This document shows, piece after piece, positions 22,050 to 33,735 of a stretch of 64,000 nt of DNA. A program made the position numbers and the translations under genes. The notes beneath the pieces were generated by a model. The model ran no database searches and was not told the origin of the DNA. It worked only from the letters and a program-made list of their open reading frames with translations. Within the stretch, counting starts at the first letter, position 1. Each line of letters begins with the position of its first letter. Source of the stretch: Glomus cerebriforme (lineage: Eukaryota; Glomeromycota; Glomeromycetes; Glomerales; Glomeraceae); contig QKYT01000038.1 of the NCBI GenBank assembly GCA_003550305.1, positions 144,145 through 208,144 of the forward strand, given 5' to 3'.

Positions 22050-23640
22050 AATTTATAACAGAAGTCGATAAGTTGATAACTAAAAATGGTCAACTTCAGG
22101 ATGAATTATATAGAGAACTATTAATAGTAGTTAAGTTAAAATAAAAAATAGACAATTTAGAAGGTAATTTTCAGCAAGTAGAAGAGGAGAACATCTTATT
22201 GCATAAGTATAATAGAATATTTGAAGTCAAAATGTACAAATTATATGAAAAGAACAAAGCTCTCCAAGGTGAACTCGAATAATACTGACAAATTCATATA
22301 TCTTGATCAATTACTAATCCTTTGCCAATAGAATGATCTAAAAAAAAGATTAAAATCAAAAGAAAGATTTTTAGATAAAACTAATAATATAGCAGTGAGG
22401 ATAAGAATCATTAGTTTGTAATCAAACTTATGTATACAGCCTTTTTACTATTCAATTTTAATTTTTTATTATTTAGTCTGAAATAAAACATATTTTGAAA
22501 GGCCAAATTCCTGACGAATACACATTAGATTATGACAAGACTTTCATCAAATAATTAGATAAGATTTACAAGAAATTGATTTCTGAATTAAAGAAATTGA
22601 TGAGTGGATATTATAATCTGTCGGTCACTCAATTGTCTAATTGATTATGATTGATACATAAGTATAAAAGAGACAGAATAAGAAAGTGACAATCAGACTA
22701 ATTAGACAAAGATGACTGACATATGCACATAAATGCCCACTTGTCTGAAGTGAGTAGTATTTTATTTTAATATAATTCTTTTTGAGTTATTTAACAATTA
22801 ATCTTTATACATTCGACAAAAAAAAAATAGGAGACTCAAAATGGCCATCAAGTTTTACAAGCAAAATGATGATAATTTATAGAAATTCAATAAAGATAAA
22901 CTGCTATTGATCCTCGTTCAGAATGGGTACCATTCTATCAAACAATCAGACTTGAAAGATGAAATATGACAAAAATTGCCAGATAACAAGTGATTTTTGT
23001 ATGTATATGACCATGGGTAGCATTCGGAGAAGGTAATAAAGCAATTAATTATTATTTATTTATTTTAGTATATATTTGGCCTTTATTTTATCTTTGTTTT
23101 TAATAGTTGAAGTACCTATTTCGGAATGTGTTAGACCCTGCTGCTAAAGAAATTCAACATGTAAAAAAGCAGCGGGAGTGAATATACGATAATAATACTT
23201 ACTTCACATATAGTAAACCACCTGAGAACATTTCTGAATAGGCATATGATGCTAAAAAAATTAGAAATGAAGTAACAGGCGTCAAAATGCTCAAATATAG
23301 AGTTAACAATAGCAATGATAAAATAACTTAATATGATGATGCGAGTTTAACAGATCTGAATTTAGATTATTTATTAAATTTGACAGAGATGGATTTGATC
23401 TGGCCTGAAGATTTAGACAAAATTGGCAAAAACTCACAATCGGTAAGTTGAATTAGTTTTTATTAATTTTAAACTAAGATTATTTACATTATATTAGCAA
23501 AAAAATTATGAAAAGAAAAGGAGTTAAAAGGGGAAAGAAAAAGCTAATCCAGAAGAAGAAGAACCTATTGACGCTATTTTCAACACGGAAGTAGTATATT
23601 CTGATCTATAACTAATTCCAATTTTTACGCCATTACAAGA
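22050..23640 (+). pseudogene. Decayed coiled-coil coding region, identity unknown
   Basis: Plus-strand reading gives long stretches of protein-like sequence broken by stops. Examples are a Leu/Glu-rich coiled coil near 22060-22280 (TEVDKLITKNGQLQDELYRE), then KFYKQNDDNL, LLLILVQNGYHSIKQSDLK near 22850-22980, and LRNVLDPAAKEIQHVKKQ-like text near 23110-23180. Intron-like breaks (GTAAG to TAG) occur near 23450-23500. Many stops are TAG or TGA where CAG, CGA or TGG would be expected. No known domain could be assigned. It may be a transposon passenger or a repeated lineage-specific gene. Confidence 0.5.
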
Positions 23641-23689
23641 AGTTTTCAAGTCAAATATCGCATGTGTCTTTTTTTTATAACTTTATTTT

Positions 23690-24010
23690 TTTTCTCTTTT
23701 TATTATTTTTATATTATATAGTTAGTTTTATATTATTAAATGGACATTATTATATGGATTTTGTAGTTTTATAGGACATTATTATTATATATTATATGGT
23801 TTTTTTAGTAGTTTTATAGGACATTATATTAGACACTTTATATAGAATGAATATTGTTGATAAATAGGTCAAACTAGAATGAATTATTGGTTTTAAGGTC
23901 AAATATATTGTTTTTTTTAAGGTTGAATATATGGTTTTAAAGGTTGAATATTGGTTTTTTAAGGTTAAATTTATGGTTTTTAAAGGTCAAATTTGCTTTT
24001 TTTTAAAGTT
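23690..24010. repeat. Two degenerate tandem repeats
   Basis: First a GGACATTATTATATGGTTTTTTAG-like word (23735-23830), then about six copies of AAGGTTGAATATATGGTTTTT (23870-24005), each 22-32 bp. Confidence 0.65.
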
Positions 24011-24817
24011 TAATAAAGTATGAATGATAGCTAAATTTTCTTTCCAAATTTGTGGCAATTGGCAACCTAACTGCATCAAAAAAATTGACCTTAATTTCAG
24101 GTTAGATCATCATTCGATCTATATTTGACCTGATCAAATTTAGGCTGAATTGTCCTATTTCTACTAGTGATATTGTTATATATATATATATCTGATTGCA
24201 TACAAAGTAAATATCCAATTAATAACCTTGCAGATATCTGATTGATAACCTTGATGTGTGGAAAGATCATACTCATAATACTTGCTACTTGAGATGATAT
24301 AAGTAATTCAATTTATTAGAGTAATACTTAGATAAAAAATTTTAAAATAGAATAGAAAATAATTTTATTTACTTTTTTCTTACAGTGATTATTAGTATTA
24401 ATAAAGAAGTAGCTTATAGAATTTTACATTCACTATATTATTCTGGTTGTTCATTATATTGAAAAAAATAAAGAATACAAATGTTAAGTCTTGAATTTTT
24501 TTAATATTAAATTAAAAAACAATACAAATATTTATTAGGTAATAAACTTGCTTATATGACTATTCGTTATAATTATAACTATATAATTGTCATATTACAT
24601 TATTATGGCCAATCATATTTAATTATCTCATGATATATCAGCCACATATCACATTTCGTGACATTTTTTGTCAGTTACGCAGGAGAAGTCATATAGAAAT
24701 AACTGCGTATCTGGTATAGCGATATATTTTTAGTTTCTCACACCAGGGATTTACTGGGATAAAGGGGCTACTTTGTCTATTTAGGGTAATAAATAAATAA
24801 GTAATAAACAGTATTAT
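24011..24817. other. AT-rich spacer left of the TA-flanked transposon
   Basis: No coding signature, RNA or clear repeat seen, apart from a short TA run near 24177-24190. Confidence 0.4.
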
Positions 24818-27800
24818 TAGGCCTGTTCATTTCTGATTGATCAGATTTTTGATCGGGTTTTGAGTCGATAATTATTGGTTGATGAAAATATGTAACTTGA
24901 TCAACAACCCAGTGAGTTTTTTTGATCGCGTTTTAAAATTAAAATAACATGAACCAATTAAAAAAAAAAAAATTAGAACAACGTGAACAAAACAAACGAA
25001 ATAATTGGTTAATCAGTGATCAAGTGATCAATATACTCAATTTTTGATTTTGATCACATATTAGGGGAGGGCCAGAAATGACGTCATTTTGTTTTCAGGA
25101 TTTCGGACCCCCCCTCCCCTGTCATAAATCTATTTAAGGAAATTTGTGTAACTTGATCATACTTGCGAATGCGTAATGGTAAAATTGATTCAAATTTATT
25201 ACTAACGATATATTAAACTCAGAACTATTAATTTATTAATAAAGATTAGAGACAAAATATAATAAAAATCAAAATTTCAAAAATTGATTTATTTCAAAAT
25301 TAATATGTAAAAATATAAAATCTTCAAACATTATGAAAAATTGACTTGAAAAGTAAGATGATCTTATTCCCAAAGTTGCGAACTCTTTACTTTTTCGCGT
25401 TTATTACCTCCTATTACCTTTCGCAACCTTGTTCTTTTCATTATCTATTTGACCAATAGATTGATCCGCACAATTCGTGTTGTAATTTCCTACTGGAGTC
25501 ATAGATTGCTCATCATTATCTTGCCCACTCGAAGATTGCCTATCACTTTTCTCTTGCACTCCATTCTCTCTTCTACCTGAAAATTGACCATCGTTTTTCT
25601 CTTGTACTAATCGTACTTTTTTATTTGAATGCATATTGTTCATATGCTTTTTTAAAAACGTTTTTGTTGGGAAATATTTTTCACACTTTTGATACACAAG
25701 TTCAATATACAATTTGTGTGATATGCTTGGACAATGTTCATCATAACCAGGAAGCTGATCATTGAAATATTCTAACGTATGCAATAGATTAAGAAAGTGT
25801 TTATCTTGCCCTTGTACAATAGGAGTAAGAAATTTATTACTTAGTAATAAAAGTTCAAAGGCATCGGGAGCTCGTGGTGGTTTGCAACAACTCCTATCCT
25901 CACATTTGTGCAAATCAAGTGAGTATTTACAAACTTGCGAATGGCGATCAACCCAGTCCCATGTCTCTTCTTCAATATTCAAAAACATAGTATTATCATG
26001 CCTTTCAACATATGTAGCTACGACTAGTTGATCATTGATATAATCATGATTCCAAAGCTCACAAAGACGTTCACCAGCATGTTTAAAGTTTTTTCGTCTG
26101 AGTTCTTCATCAATAACGGATATTTGCCCATTCACGTTGTCAATATGCTTTCCATAATTAAAGGCATCCAACACAATACCTGCTAACTTACCAGATAATG
26201 ATACCATGCTCCTTTCTACGGGATTGTATGCCAATTGTCCTGGCGCATGTATTCGCACGGTGAGGTAATCTAGATCAAGTTCCTTAAAAATTAATGAATA
26301 TTTCAAAATATTTGCAAGAAACTGAGGATTTTTATCTAGTCCGCCATCGGTTAATAAATACCAAATTAGTTTTACTGCTCCCTCATGATGCGTAAATTTG
26401 TGATAAGATTCATCCTTCGTAATTGACATTAAATCTATCATGTACGTCTCACATGATGTACCCAAAAAATACTCCAGACGAATAAAAATTCGCATTTTGC
26501 CAGAATGTAAAGACTCGTTTGTATTACTAGGATTAATTAATAAATAGATAGATGGTATCAACTTATGCTTAGATGACATCAGAAAATCATGATCTGGGAC
26601 AGATACAGGTTCGTTTGATGTCTGTATAGTTTTAAACGTTCTTCCAACTGCAGCAATACCTAATGGAACCTAATAATAATATATTTTAAATTAAAAAAAA
26701 AAGAATAAAAAAAGTAATTGACCTTAGCTTTATCGTCTTGTGAAATCAGGACGACATCTTGCGAAAATGCCAAGGTGAATAATTTTACACCTTTTACTGA
26801 TGCTAAACAATAATGCTCATCCACATGTTTGTTCATTTCATTTCTTCCAACAGCTGCCAGTCATATTTGCGTAGGATGATGATGTCGATTAACTTCTGCT
26901 GTTCCTGGATGACGAGGTTGAATATAATTTTTCACTGTAGACTTTGACATATAAATATCATAATCTTCCTCCATTTTTTCGCGAAGATGCTTAATTGTGC
27001 GTACTTTGATTACTTCTTTGCATCATTTGGGATCTGCAGCACCAAACTCAATGCTGCTATGCATTTTTTTCAGAAGATCGGCATTATTTATTAAATATGA
27101 TGGATGACNCNGAGCATCGTATATTTCTACAATATTCTCCTTATCCAATTTTTGTCGCTTCTTTTCTCGAACTCGATTTTGAGCCGCTGCATTACCTTTT
27201 AGCTTTTTAATCTTACTTTCCTCTACCGTTATAGTCCCTTCAAGTTTTTTGATTTTTGCGGAAATTTGTGTACGAAGTGCTGATGATGTGGCTGTTCGTA
27301 GTAAGTTATTATATTCGTACAACTCAGTCTTTGCTTGATTAATAATATCATCTGACCTTTTTTGAGCCATTGCATTAATTGAGAATTGAGTATCATTATG
27401 AATATTGGGAGGATTAGGCGATATTAGAGGTGATATTGAAGGTTCAACTATAGTCTTTTTTCGTGAAAAATTGAAAGGGGAAGGTTGAATAGGGGTCTTT
27501 AATANTTCAGAAATAAGACTATAAATATCATTCTTATTTTTAGTTCAGATTTCTCGCCAACTGCTTTGTGCTTGTTGCTGGAGCTCCCTCTTGCTTGGTG
27601 AAGCATTTTGACTTTTTACCATTTCAGAAAATGCAAAAGCATTCACATATTGTTCATAAAGGTTTTGTGGCTTTGAAACAAGGAAATTCTTAGAATATTT
27701 TTGTTCTCGAAAATAGGTTTGTTTCATTATAGAAAAAAAAGGATAGGAAAACAAACATGGTCAAAATAAAATGGATGAAAATTTTTTTTTCGCGAAATTC

Positions 27801-28097
27801 AAAGTTCATAAATTGAAAAGGCGCAGTGTGTAAAATGCTTAAAATGAAATTTTGTGTGGAATTCGAAGTTCATAAATTGAAAAGGCGCAGTACAAGAAAT
27901 GCTTAAAATGAAATTTTGTGTAATGTCATCACGCGATGACCCCCCTCATGATACGCCTAAAATGGGATTTGTATAACGTCATTGCGCAATGACCCCCCTC
28001 TCCCCTCTATGAAATGACGTCATTTCTGACCCTCCTCTTAGGATTGGTTAATGGATTTCTGATCAAAAATCCAAACAATCAGAAATGAACAGGCCTA
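24818..28097. mobile_element. Complete-looking 3.3-kb DNA transposon with long imperfect TIRs and TA target duplication
   Basis: The left end TA-GGCCTGTTCATTTCTGATTG (24818) and right end CAATCAGAAATGAACAGGCC-TA (to 28097) are inverted copies with TA at both outer edges. Similarity extends inward: GGAGGGCCAGAAATGACGTCATTT near 25065 mirrors AAATGACGTCATTTCTGACCCTCC near 28015. The terminal region is therefore a long imperfect inverted repeat of about 200-300 bp with indels. Right subterminal DNA holds a direct repeat (AAATTGAAAAGGCGCAGT twice, 27812 and 27877). The interior is filled by one minus-strand transposase-like gene. TA duplication fits Tc1/mariner-like and related DDE families, but the superfamily was not determined. 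Confidence 0.85.
25404..27727 (-). pseudogene. Transposase-like protein of the TA-flanked element, interrupted by three TGA codons
   Basis: One minus-strand frame runs from a start near 27727 to the stop at 25404, with a probable 51-bp intron (26672-26722, DDKAK to VPLGIAAVGR). It would give about 750 residues. Three in-frame stops are present at 27545, 27023 and 26871, all TGA. The N-terminal half has a Lys/Glu coiled coil (about 27180-27370). Then come a helix-turn-helix-like stretch (MSKSTVKNYI) and a core with LLTDGGLDKNP and YNPVERSMVSLSGKLAG, a D...NPxE pattern typical of DDE-type transposases copied in fungal genomes. A single C2H2-type finger (CEKYFPTKTFLKKHMNNMH) lies near the C-terminus, followed by a Gln/Asp-rich tail. 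Two ambiguous bases near 27109 affect one codon pair. The superfamily is not certain. Confidence 0.75.
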
Positions 28098-28217
28098 TTG
28101 TCTGCAGTTTTAGGAATAAAATTTACCATCTTTGCTTATATAAAGACCATAAATAATCGTGCGATCTGGTATAATCAATCGAACTTATTTTTTTTTTTAC
28201 TCTGAAGAAACCTACAT

Positions 28218-29134
28218 AATGTCGCAAACCGAAAGAAGAGAAATATGTTACTTAAGAAGTGTAATAAACTCTGAAAAATTAGAATTTACTTGGTCAATAA
28301 TTACGCCATCTACATGGGACTGGATTGGATTATACGAAGATGATAGCAAATCAAATAAAGAATGGCTCAACGGGCATTGGTTCTATATAAGTAATCATAT
28401 AGCAACAGGTCGACTCTTTCTGATGGTCGATATGTATATTTGGCAGTTATTGGATTGGAACTGTTTCTCATTCATATGCCAAAGTATACAATCCTGTATT
28501 TGTATACTTTGATTTAAATCAGATTAATTATATACTTAGAGGATTGCAACATACATTTGATAGACACAAAGAAGATTGGGATTTTTCTGAAAATGACCAT
28601 TGGAATAATCAAAACAAGGAGAAACTCCAGAGAACCCTTCAAGAGTTTATTTACAGAAACGTAAACAATGTTTATAGTGGAAGCTATAAGAATCAAGATG
28701 CATACTTTATAGTTAATTCTGCATCTCACCAATGTGTCATAATTTACCGTGGAGGAGATAAAGATTATCAATTATGGTCCGGATAGGGATTAAGTGATAA
28801 ACAATATAACTATGTAATACAACCACCATTCAAATTACGTGCAGTTGTACTTATGGTATATGAAGATATCCTTGATGAGATTGCCAACTCAGAAGTTGAA
28901 AGGGATGATTTACTTAAATTATTTTTAAAAGTTTACTTAAAGGATAAAAATAGTTATAGTGATAAAGTATATGACCAAATTGCAGATTTTTTTGAACTCG
29001 CTGAAAGTTACATTCCGTTATCATTCGAAGGAAGAGAAAAAGTGGAACCAGAAGACAATTATGAACTTGACTATGAAAAAATAAAGGAGAAGGCAAAAAC
29101 TATTTTGGGTGTACTTGAAAAATCAGCAATTTGA
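28218..29134 (+). pseudogene. Broken gene of unknown function with a WDWIGLY-type N-terminal domain
   Basis: The frame opens at MSQTERREICYL (28218) and includes PSTWDWIGLYEDD, a pattern resembling SKICH-like beta domains. Near 28410-28460 the coherent reading changes frame twice. It then continues as RGLQHTFDRHKEDWDF and IYRGGDKDYQLWSG, meets a TAG at about 28785, and continues in the same frame as GLSDKQYNYVIQPPFKLRA to an acidic helical C-terminus ending at 29134. Intact, it would be about 300 residues. The frame changes and the stop together argue for a pseudogene, though a short intron near 28410-28460 cannot be excluded. It lies 120 bp outside the right end of the transposon. Confidence 0.55.
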
Positions 29135-30242
29135 TAATAACAAATTTTTTACTAATTGGTCATTAAACAAATTGAATTTATTGGACTAGTTCGATATAAA
29201 GAAATTTTTAATATCCTTAGTAGTGAATTTCTGAAATTGATATAGATGAAATTTTTTGAATAGTCTTTCACAGTAGCAAATTTATATAATTTTTTTCTGA
29301 AATAAAACATGGACATTTAATATTTTTGCATAACGAGTTCACAGTTATCTTATGTGGTTATATGACGTATTAAATTGACCATTTGTCTTCTTCACAACAC
29401 TATCCCAGAAATCCGTTCTACTACTTCCTGCGATATCATGATATTCCTTATTTTGATTTTTTTCGTTTATCTATTAATAATCGTAACTGATCATTTTAAA
29501 CTAATTAAAATTAATAATTGATTTTTATCGCACCTTAGCAGTGCCTTTTTTTTACCACTATTATAGCAAAAATTTAATAGTGACTAGGTTGATTCAGCTG
29601 AATTAAAAAAAAAATACAAGAATAAATCATCCCTTACTTTATTAGTTGGATGGCATCATATCTAAGTCATATTCTGACATACTGGCCTATAGTGGAGCTT
29701 TCACAAGGTTAAGAGCTAGGTACATTGACAACTTCTTTGGGAGAAATATTCTGGATTTGTTGTTTGTTCTTTTCATTGTCATCCCTTAGTTTCACTACTT
29801 TGGCCTTTATTAATAGTTAATACAAGATAAAAAATAAATACAAGATTCAGAACTTTGCCTATGATTTAGGCTGTGATATATGAATTTTTTCTATGTTAAT
29901 ATACATGATTAATCAATCTTCCGCAAATGTAAAGATCTCGCTTTATTAATACAAAAATAAACATATATCGGGTGAAACTTTATTAAAATTTCAGATAAAT
30001 GCCTTTGGCCAGAGGTGCTTTGCATGGCTAAGAAATATGAAGAATGCCTTTCCGGCTATGAAATAAATTATATTTACAAACTTTTCCACCCACACAGATC
30101 ATATAAAAAGTTTCAATTTTTAAGAACCTCCCCAAGATTAATTAATTTCAATCCTATAGGAAGTATTCCGAAGATTAGTAATGACCTTTTCCAAGTAATG
30201 TAATATTTCCTACTCATACTTACCGATACTGTATTTTCACAA
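29135..30242. other. AT-rich spacer with fragmentary coding-like remains
   Basis: On the minus strand near 29715-29820 a fragment reads LRDDNEKNKQQIQNISP, typical of decayed repetitive genes. Nothing intact. Confidence 0.4.
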
Positions 30243-32640
30243 TACAGTCAGCCCCCCATATAGTCACCTAATCAGTTTCACCAAATTTGGTAATTTTATA
30301 GAGGCGTGACTATGAAAAGATAACCTCCATACAATCACTATCATATTAAAAATCATGTGCGGTGACTATATAGAAGTTTTAATTAGATAGTTTACTTATT
30401 TTAATAAAATTAACATTATAATGTATATTATTTATCAGTTATTAGTTAATAAAATATATTACTTTATTAGTTATTAGTTATTAAATGTTAATAAAATGTA
30501 TTACAAATGTTCAATTATTATTATTAAATACTATAATATCAACGCAAATCTGCATAAAAATAAATCATGTGATACAATTAGGTGCAGTGATCAAATTAAA
30601 AAAAAAAATCCAAAATTGATGCCTGCTTTCGGGATTGTTGCTCAAACTGTTTAACAATCTTGAAGTACCTCTTAAAGAGGCTTATATCTTTTATGTGAAA
30701 TTCGTCAATAGATTGTTGTTCAAAAAATGGGATCCAAGTTTGTAAGGATTTGAGAGCATCACCCGGAGAGACTACAACTTCCTTCTCTTCTGAATTGCTA
30801 TCTTTATCATGCATATCCTCTTGAATTAGCCTTATAATATCATTTTTGTCTAATATCTTTTCAGTTGGGATTTCTTCCAAGTCTTGAAAAAAATTGTTTA
30901 ATTCATTTACCAACAAAGTAGCAGAAGGGTCATCCATATCAAACCCCTGATCATTTGATCAATTTCTGCTATTTCATTACCTATCATTCCTTGTTGGGTC
31001 TGTAATGCATTATCTCTGTCTTCATCAGACAAAGAAGGCAAAATTCCAGTTTTTCTCCAGCAGTTAAAGATCGTTTTTTCAGTCACACTGCCCCATGCTT
31101 CTGCAATATAGTTAATTGTTTCTTTTATATTAATTTTTTCTTTATTTATATCCTTCTCATCTTCAAATAGATCCAACACATGATGGTAATACTTTCTCTT
31201 GAAGTAGTTTTTGAAACTGGTAATAATTCTGGCATCGAGTGGTTGAAGATGACTTGTGGTATTAGGAAGTAGGAAAGCTACTTCAACATGAATTAGTTGA
31301 AGCCAGGAGATATCAGATTGATATCCACCTAACCTACCTCTTGAACCACCATCATGACTCTCACAACCTCTTGATCTGTGACCACCACGACTATCATGAC
31401 CTTTTGAAACTTGATTTTCTATAATTAAATTGTAGAAAATAATATTAATTAGTATATAAAAAAGTCTAATAAACAAAGATTTTACCAGGTATAGATGATT
31501 CATCTTCATCATTATCTTCATGATCAATCTCCAAAGCTAGTGAAAGATTCAGATTAAAATGTGATGGAGTATTATTGACTAAGAGCAAGATCTTTTTATC
31601 TTATGTCCTAAAATAACTGTCCATTTCATGAAGAACTTCTTTACTGAAAATTGAAGAATTCATTCACGCTTTAAGATTATCTTGATAATAGACAGGAAGA
31701 TGCTCAAAATTAATCCTTGAAAAAGGTTTCAAGTGTTTCAAATTGCCAATTACCTATAGTTCAACTTATCAGTTTCTGTTACATTAATGCTGAGAAGAAC
31801 TGTAATTTGAGTTTTATCTTTCTTTTAGCCAGAAACTGGTTTTGTTGAGAGTATTTGGCTTGAAAACATTCAATAAAAAAGATCTTATATTTAATTAAAA
31901 AATAAAATTAATACTCATTTCTAATTATATGTTATATGTGATTATATTAATTAAATCACATTTTTTAAAACATGCCATGTATTTTACGTGTTTCTCACTA
32001 AATATATAAGATCAACATATTAAACATGCCACGTTTTAACATTTTAACCTCCCATTTAATTAAATAACATAAATTTTTTGAAAAACTTACCATTTCATCA
32101 ATGTTATAGATTCGATCAAAAGTGTATTGGCTAAAATTGATTGTAATCTTATTTATTCTTCTGAAAGAGACGCTAAAGATATACTTCCTAATTCTCCATG
32201 TATATGGTACCTATGAATATTATTACATTTTTTAAACTTATACAACTAGCTGTTAGAAAAGATCAAAACATTTTTTTGAATATGAAAAATCTAAACAAAG
32301 ATTTTTGCCTTTTCCTTTATTAACAAATCCATTAATATTATACCACTGGCTGTTACATTTTTAACTCACAGATTTATTGTATACTTAAGAACTGGAAACT
32401 TGACTTCTTTATGCTTGAATATTTAAATAGAATCTTCAGTAATATTTGTAGCTTCCCACTTATTACTTTGTAACAAAATTTTTGATATTGTACTTCTGTC
32501 AATCTTTAAATTAGAATACACTTCATTAAAGTAGTTTGCAATATTCATATGCCATTTGCCTTCATTTGCTTTTGACCACTTACAGATTTGACGTTTTATA
32601 TCATCACTTATGGCTGAACGGTATTATTTTAATCGGGTTT
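30243..32640 (-). mobile_element. Decayed pogo/Tigger-type transposon (CENP-B-like transposase relic)
   Basis: One end is sharp: TA then CAGTCAGCCCCCCATATAGT at 30245, the CAGT...CCC start typical of pogo/Tigger TIRs. The transposase runs on the minus strand. Near 32456-32620 it has a CENP-B-type helix-turn-helix segment (KWHMNIANYFNEVYSNLKID, then STISKILLQS). At 30960-31300 it has a DDE_1 C-terminal part (VAFLLPNTTSHLQPLDA, then ITSFKNYFKRKYY, then FNCWRKTGILP). After a frameshift near 30930 come an acidic tail (FFQDLEEIP) and the last helix before the stop at 30596. The middle of the catalytic domain (31500-32450) is badly decayed, and the second TIR was not found near 32640. Confidence 0.75.
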
Positions 32641-33535
32641 AATAGGAGACATAACAAAGAGAGAGTTACGATATTATAAATTGATAATCTTTGCTGCAGA
32701 TTTATATAATTTAACATGTTACAAATTGATCATTGTATTATAAATTGATCAAATTCATCACCAATAAAAACTATGTGATTATGAAAGATTTAATCACTAA
32801 TAAAAATGATATATAAATTAAATTTCTCAATAACTTAAGGGCAACTCTCCCTACTGATCATTACGCCCATTTTTCTGAAGATATTTTGAAGAGAAAGTTG
32901 CTCTTTTTGCTATTTTGCACTAAGAAAATAGCTTTTTAGTCTTAGGAAAAGTTGCTCTATGCTGCTGGAGTTAACTAAAAATTTAGAAAGTTTAGAATAT
33001 AGTCTTTAACATATCAAGTTTCTTTGCAAATCAGATTCATGATAACTTTCAGTCACCTATGTCTTTCTCTTAATTGATACCCAAAATCTAGAGAGTTATT
33101 TGGTATTTTAAAATATCTCTTACAAGTATAAGATGGAAGGTTGAACTTATGACTACTCTTGGTGAACCCAAAAGTAAGCCTAGCATAAATTATTTTAGAA
33201 GTAAACAACTTTTCACAGAGTTGATACATGGGTTTGATGCAATAAGAAGAGGCATTTCTGATGTTTAAGTTTAATAAAGTTTCCCATTTTTTATAATTTA
33301 TAATTTTATTTTTGGTGGTAAAAAAGTGATAGGACATCTTGTTTGAATTATTCATAAGAATAGATAACTGAACTGGCTGAAACTCTGTATGACTTTAATG
33401 GTGGAAAAAACTGAAGACCTTAACTTCCCAAAAATTTTCTTTTTACTCAGCTTAGTTTTAGATTTCAGATAGAAGATGGGAGGTATCCAAAATTTTGATT
33501 GATAGCTGATTACCTGTTGGTGATTGGTTCTTCTA
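32641..33535. other. AT-rich spacer
   Basis: One 100-residue open frame on the minus strand (33053-33355) has no recognisable motif and is left unassigned. Otherwise nothing. Confidence 0.35.
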
Positions 33536-33539
33536 TTGT

Positions 33540-33735
33540 AACTAGTGTTCTGAAAAAAAACTGGTTTGATCTGAATCTGCAGATTTGATCTGAAACAGAT
33601 TCAGATCAGTTTGCAAATTTAAGATCTGTGGATCTAATTTAAATCAAATAAATCTGATCTGAATCTGATCTGATTGAATCAGATTATGGTACAAAAAATC
33701 TAGATCTGATTCAATCAGATTCAGATCTTCATATA
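33540..33735. repeat. GATCTGAATCTGATCTG-type cryptic satellite
   Basis: Dense, partly palindromic recurrence of GATCTGA, AATCAGATT and CAGATTCAGATC words; the array can pair with itself because both orientations occur. Confidence 0.75.

Noticed and set aside
26871..27547. TGA read as an amino acid in the transposase
   Set aside because: All intact host genes in the window use TGA as stop (MIC10, SANT gene), so recoding is unlikely; mutation is the simpler explanation.
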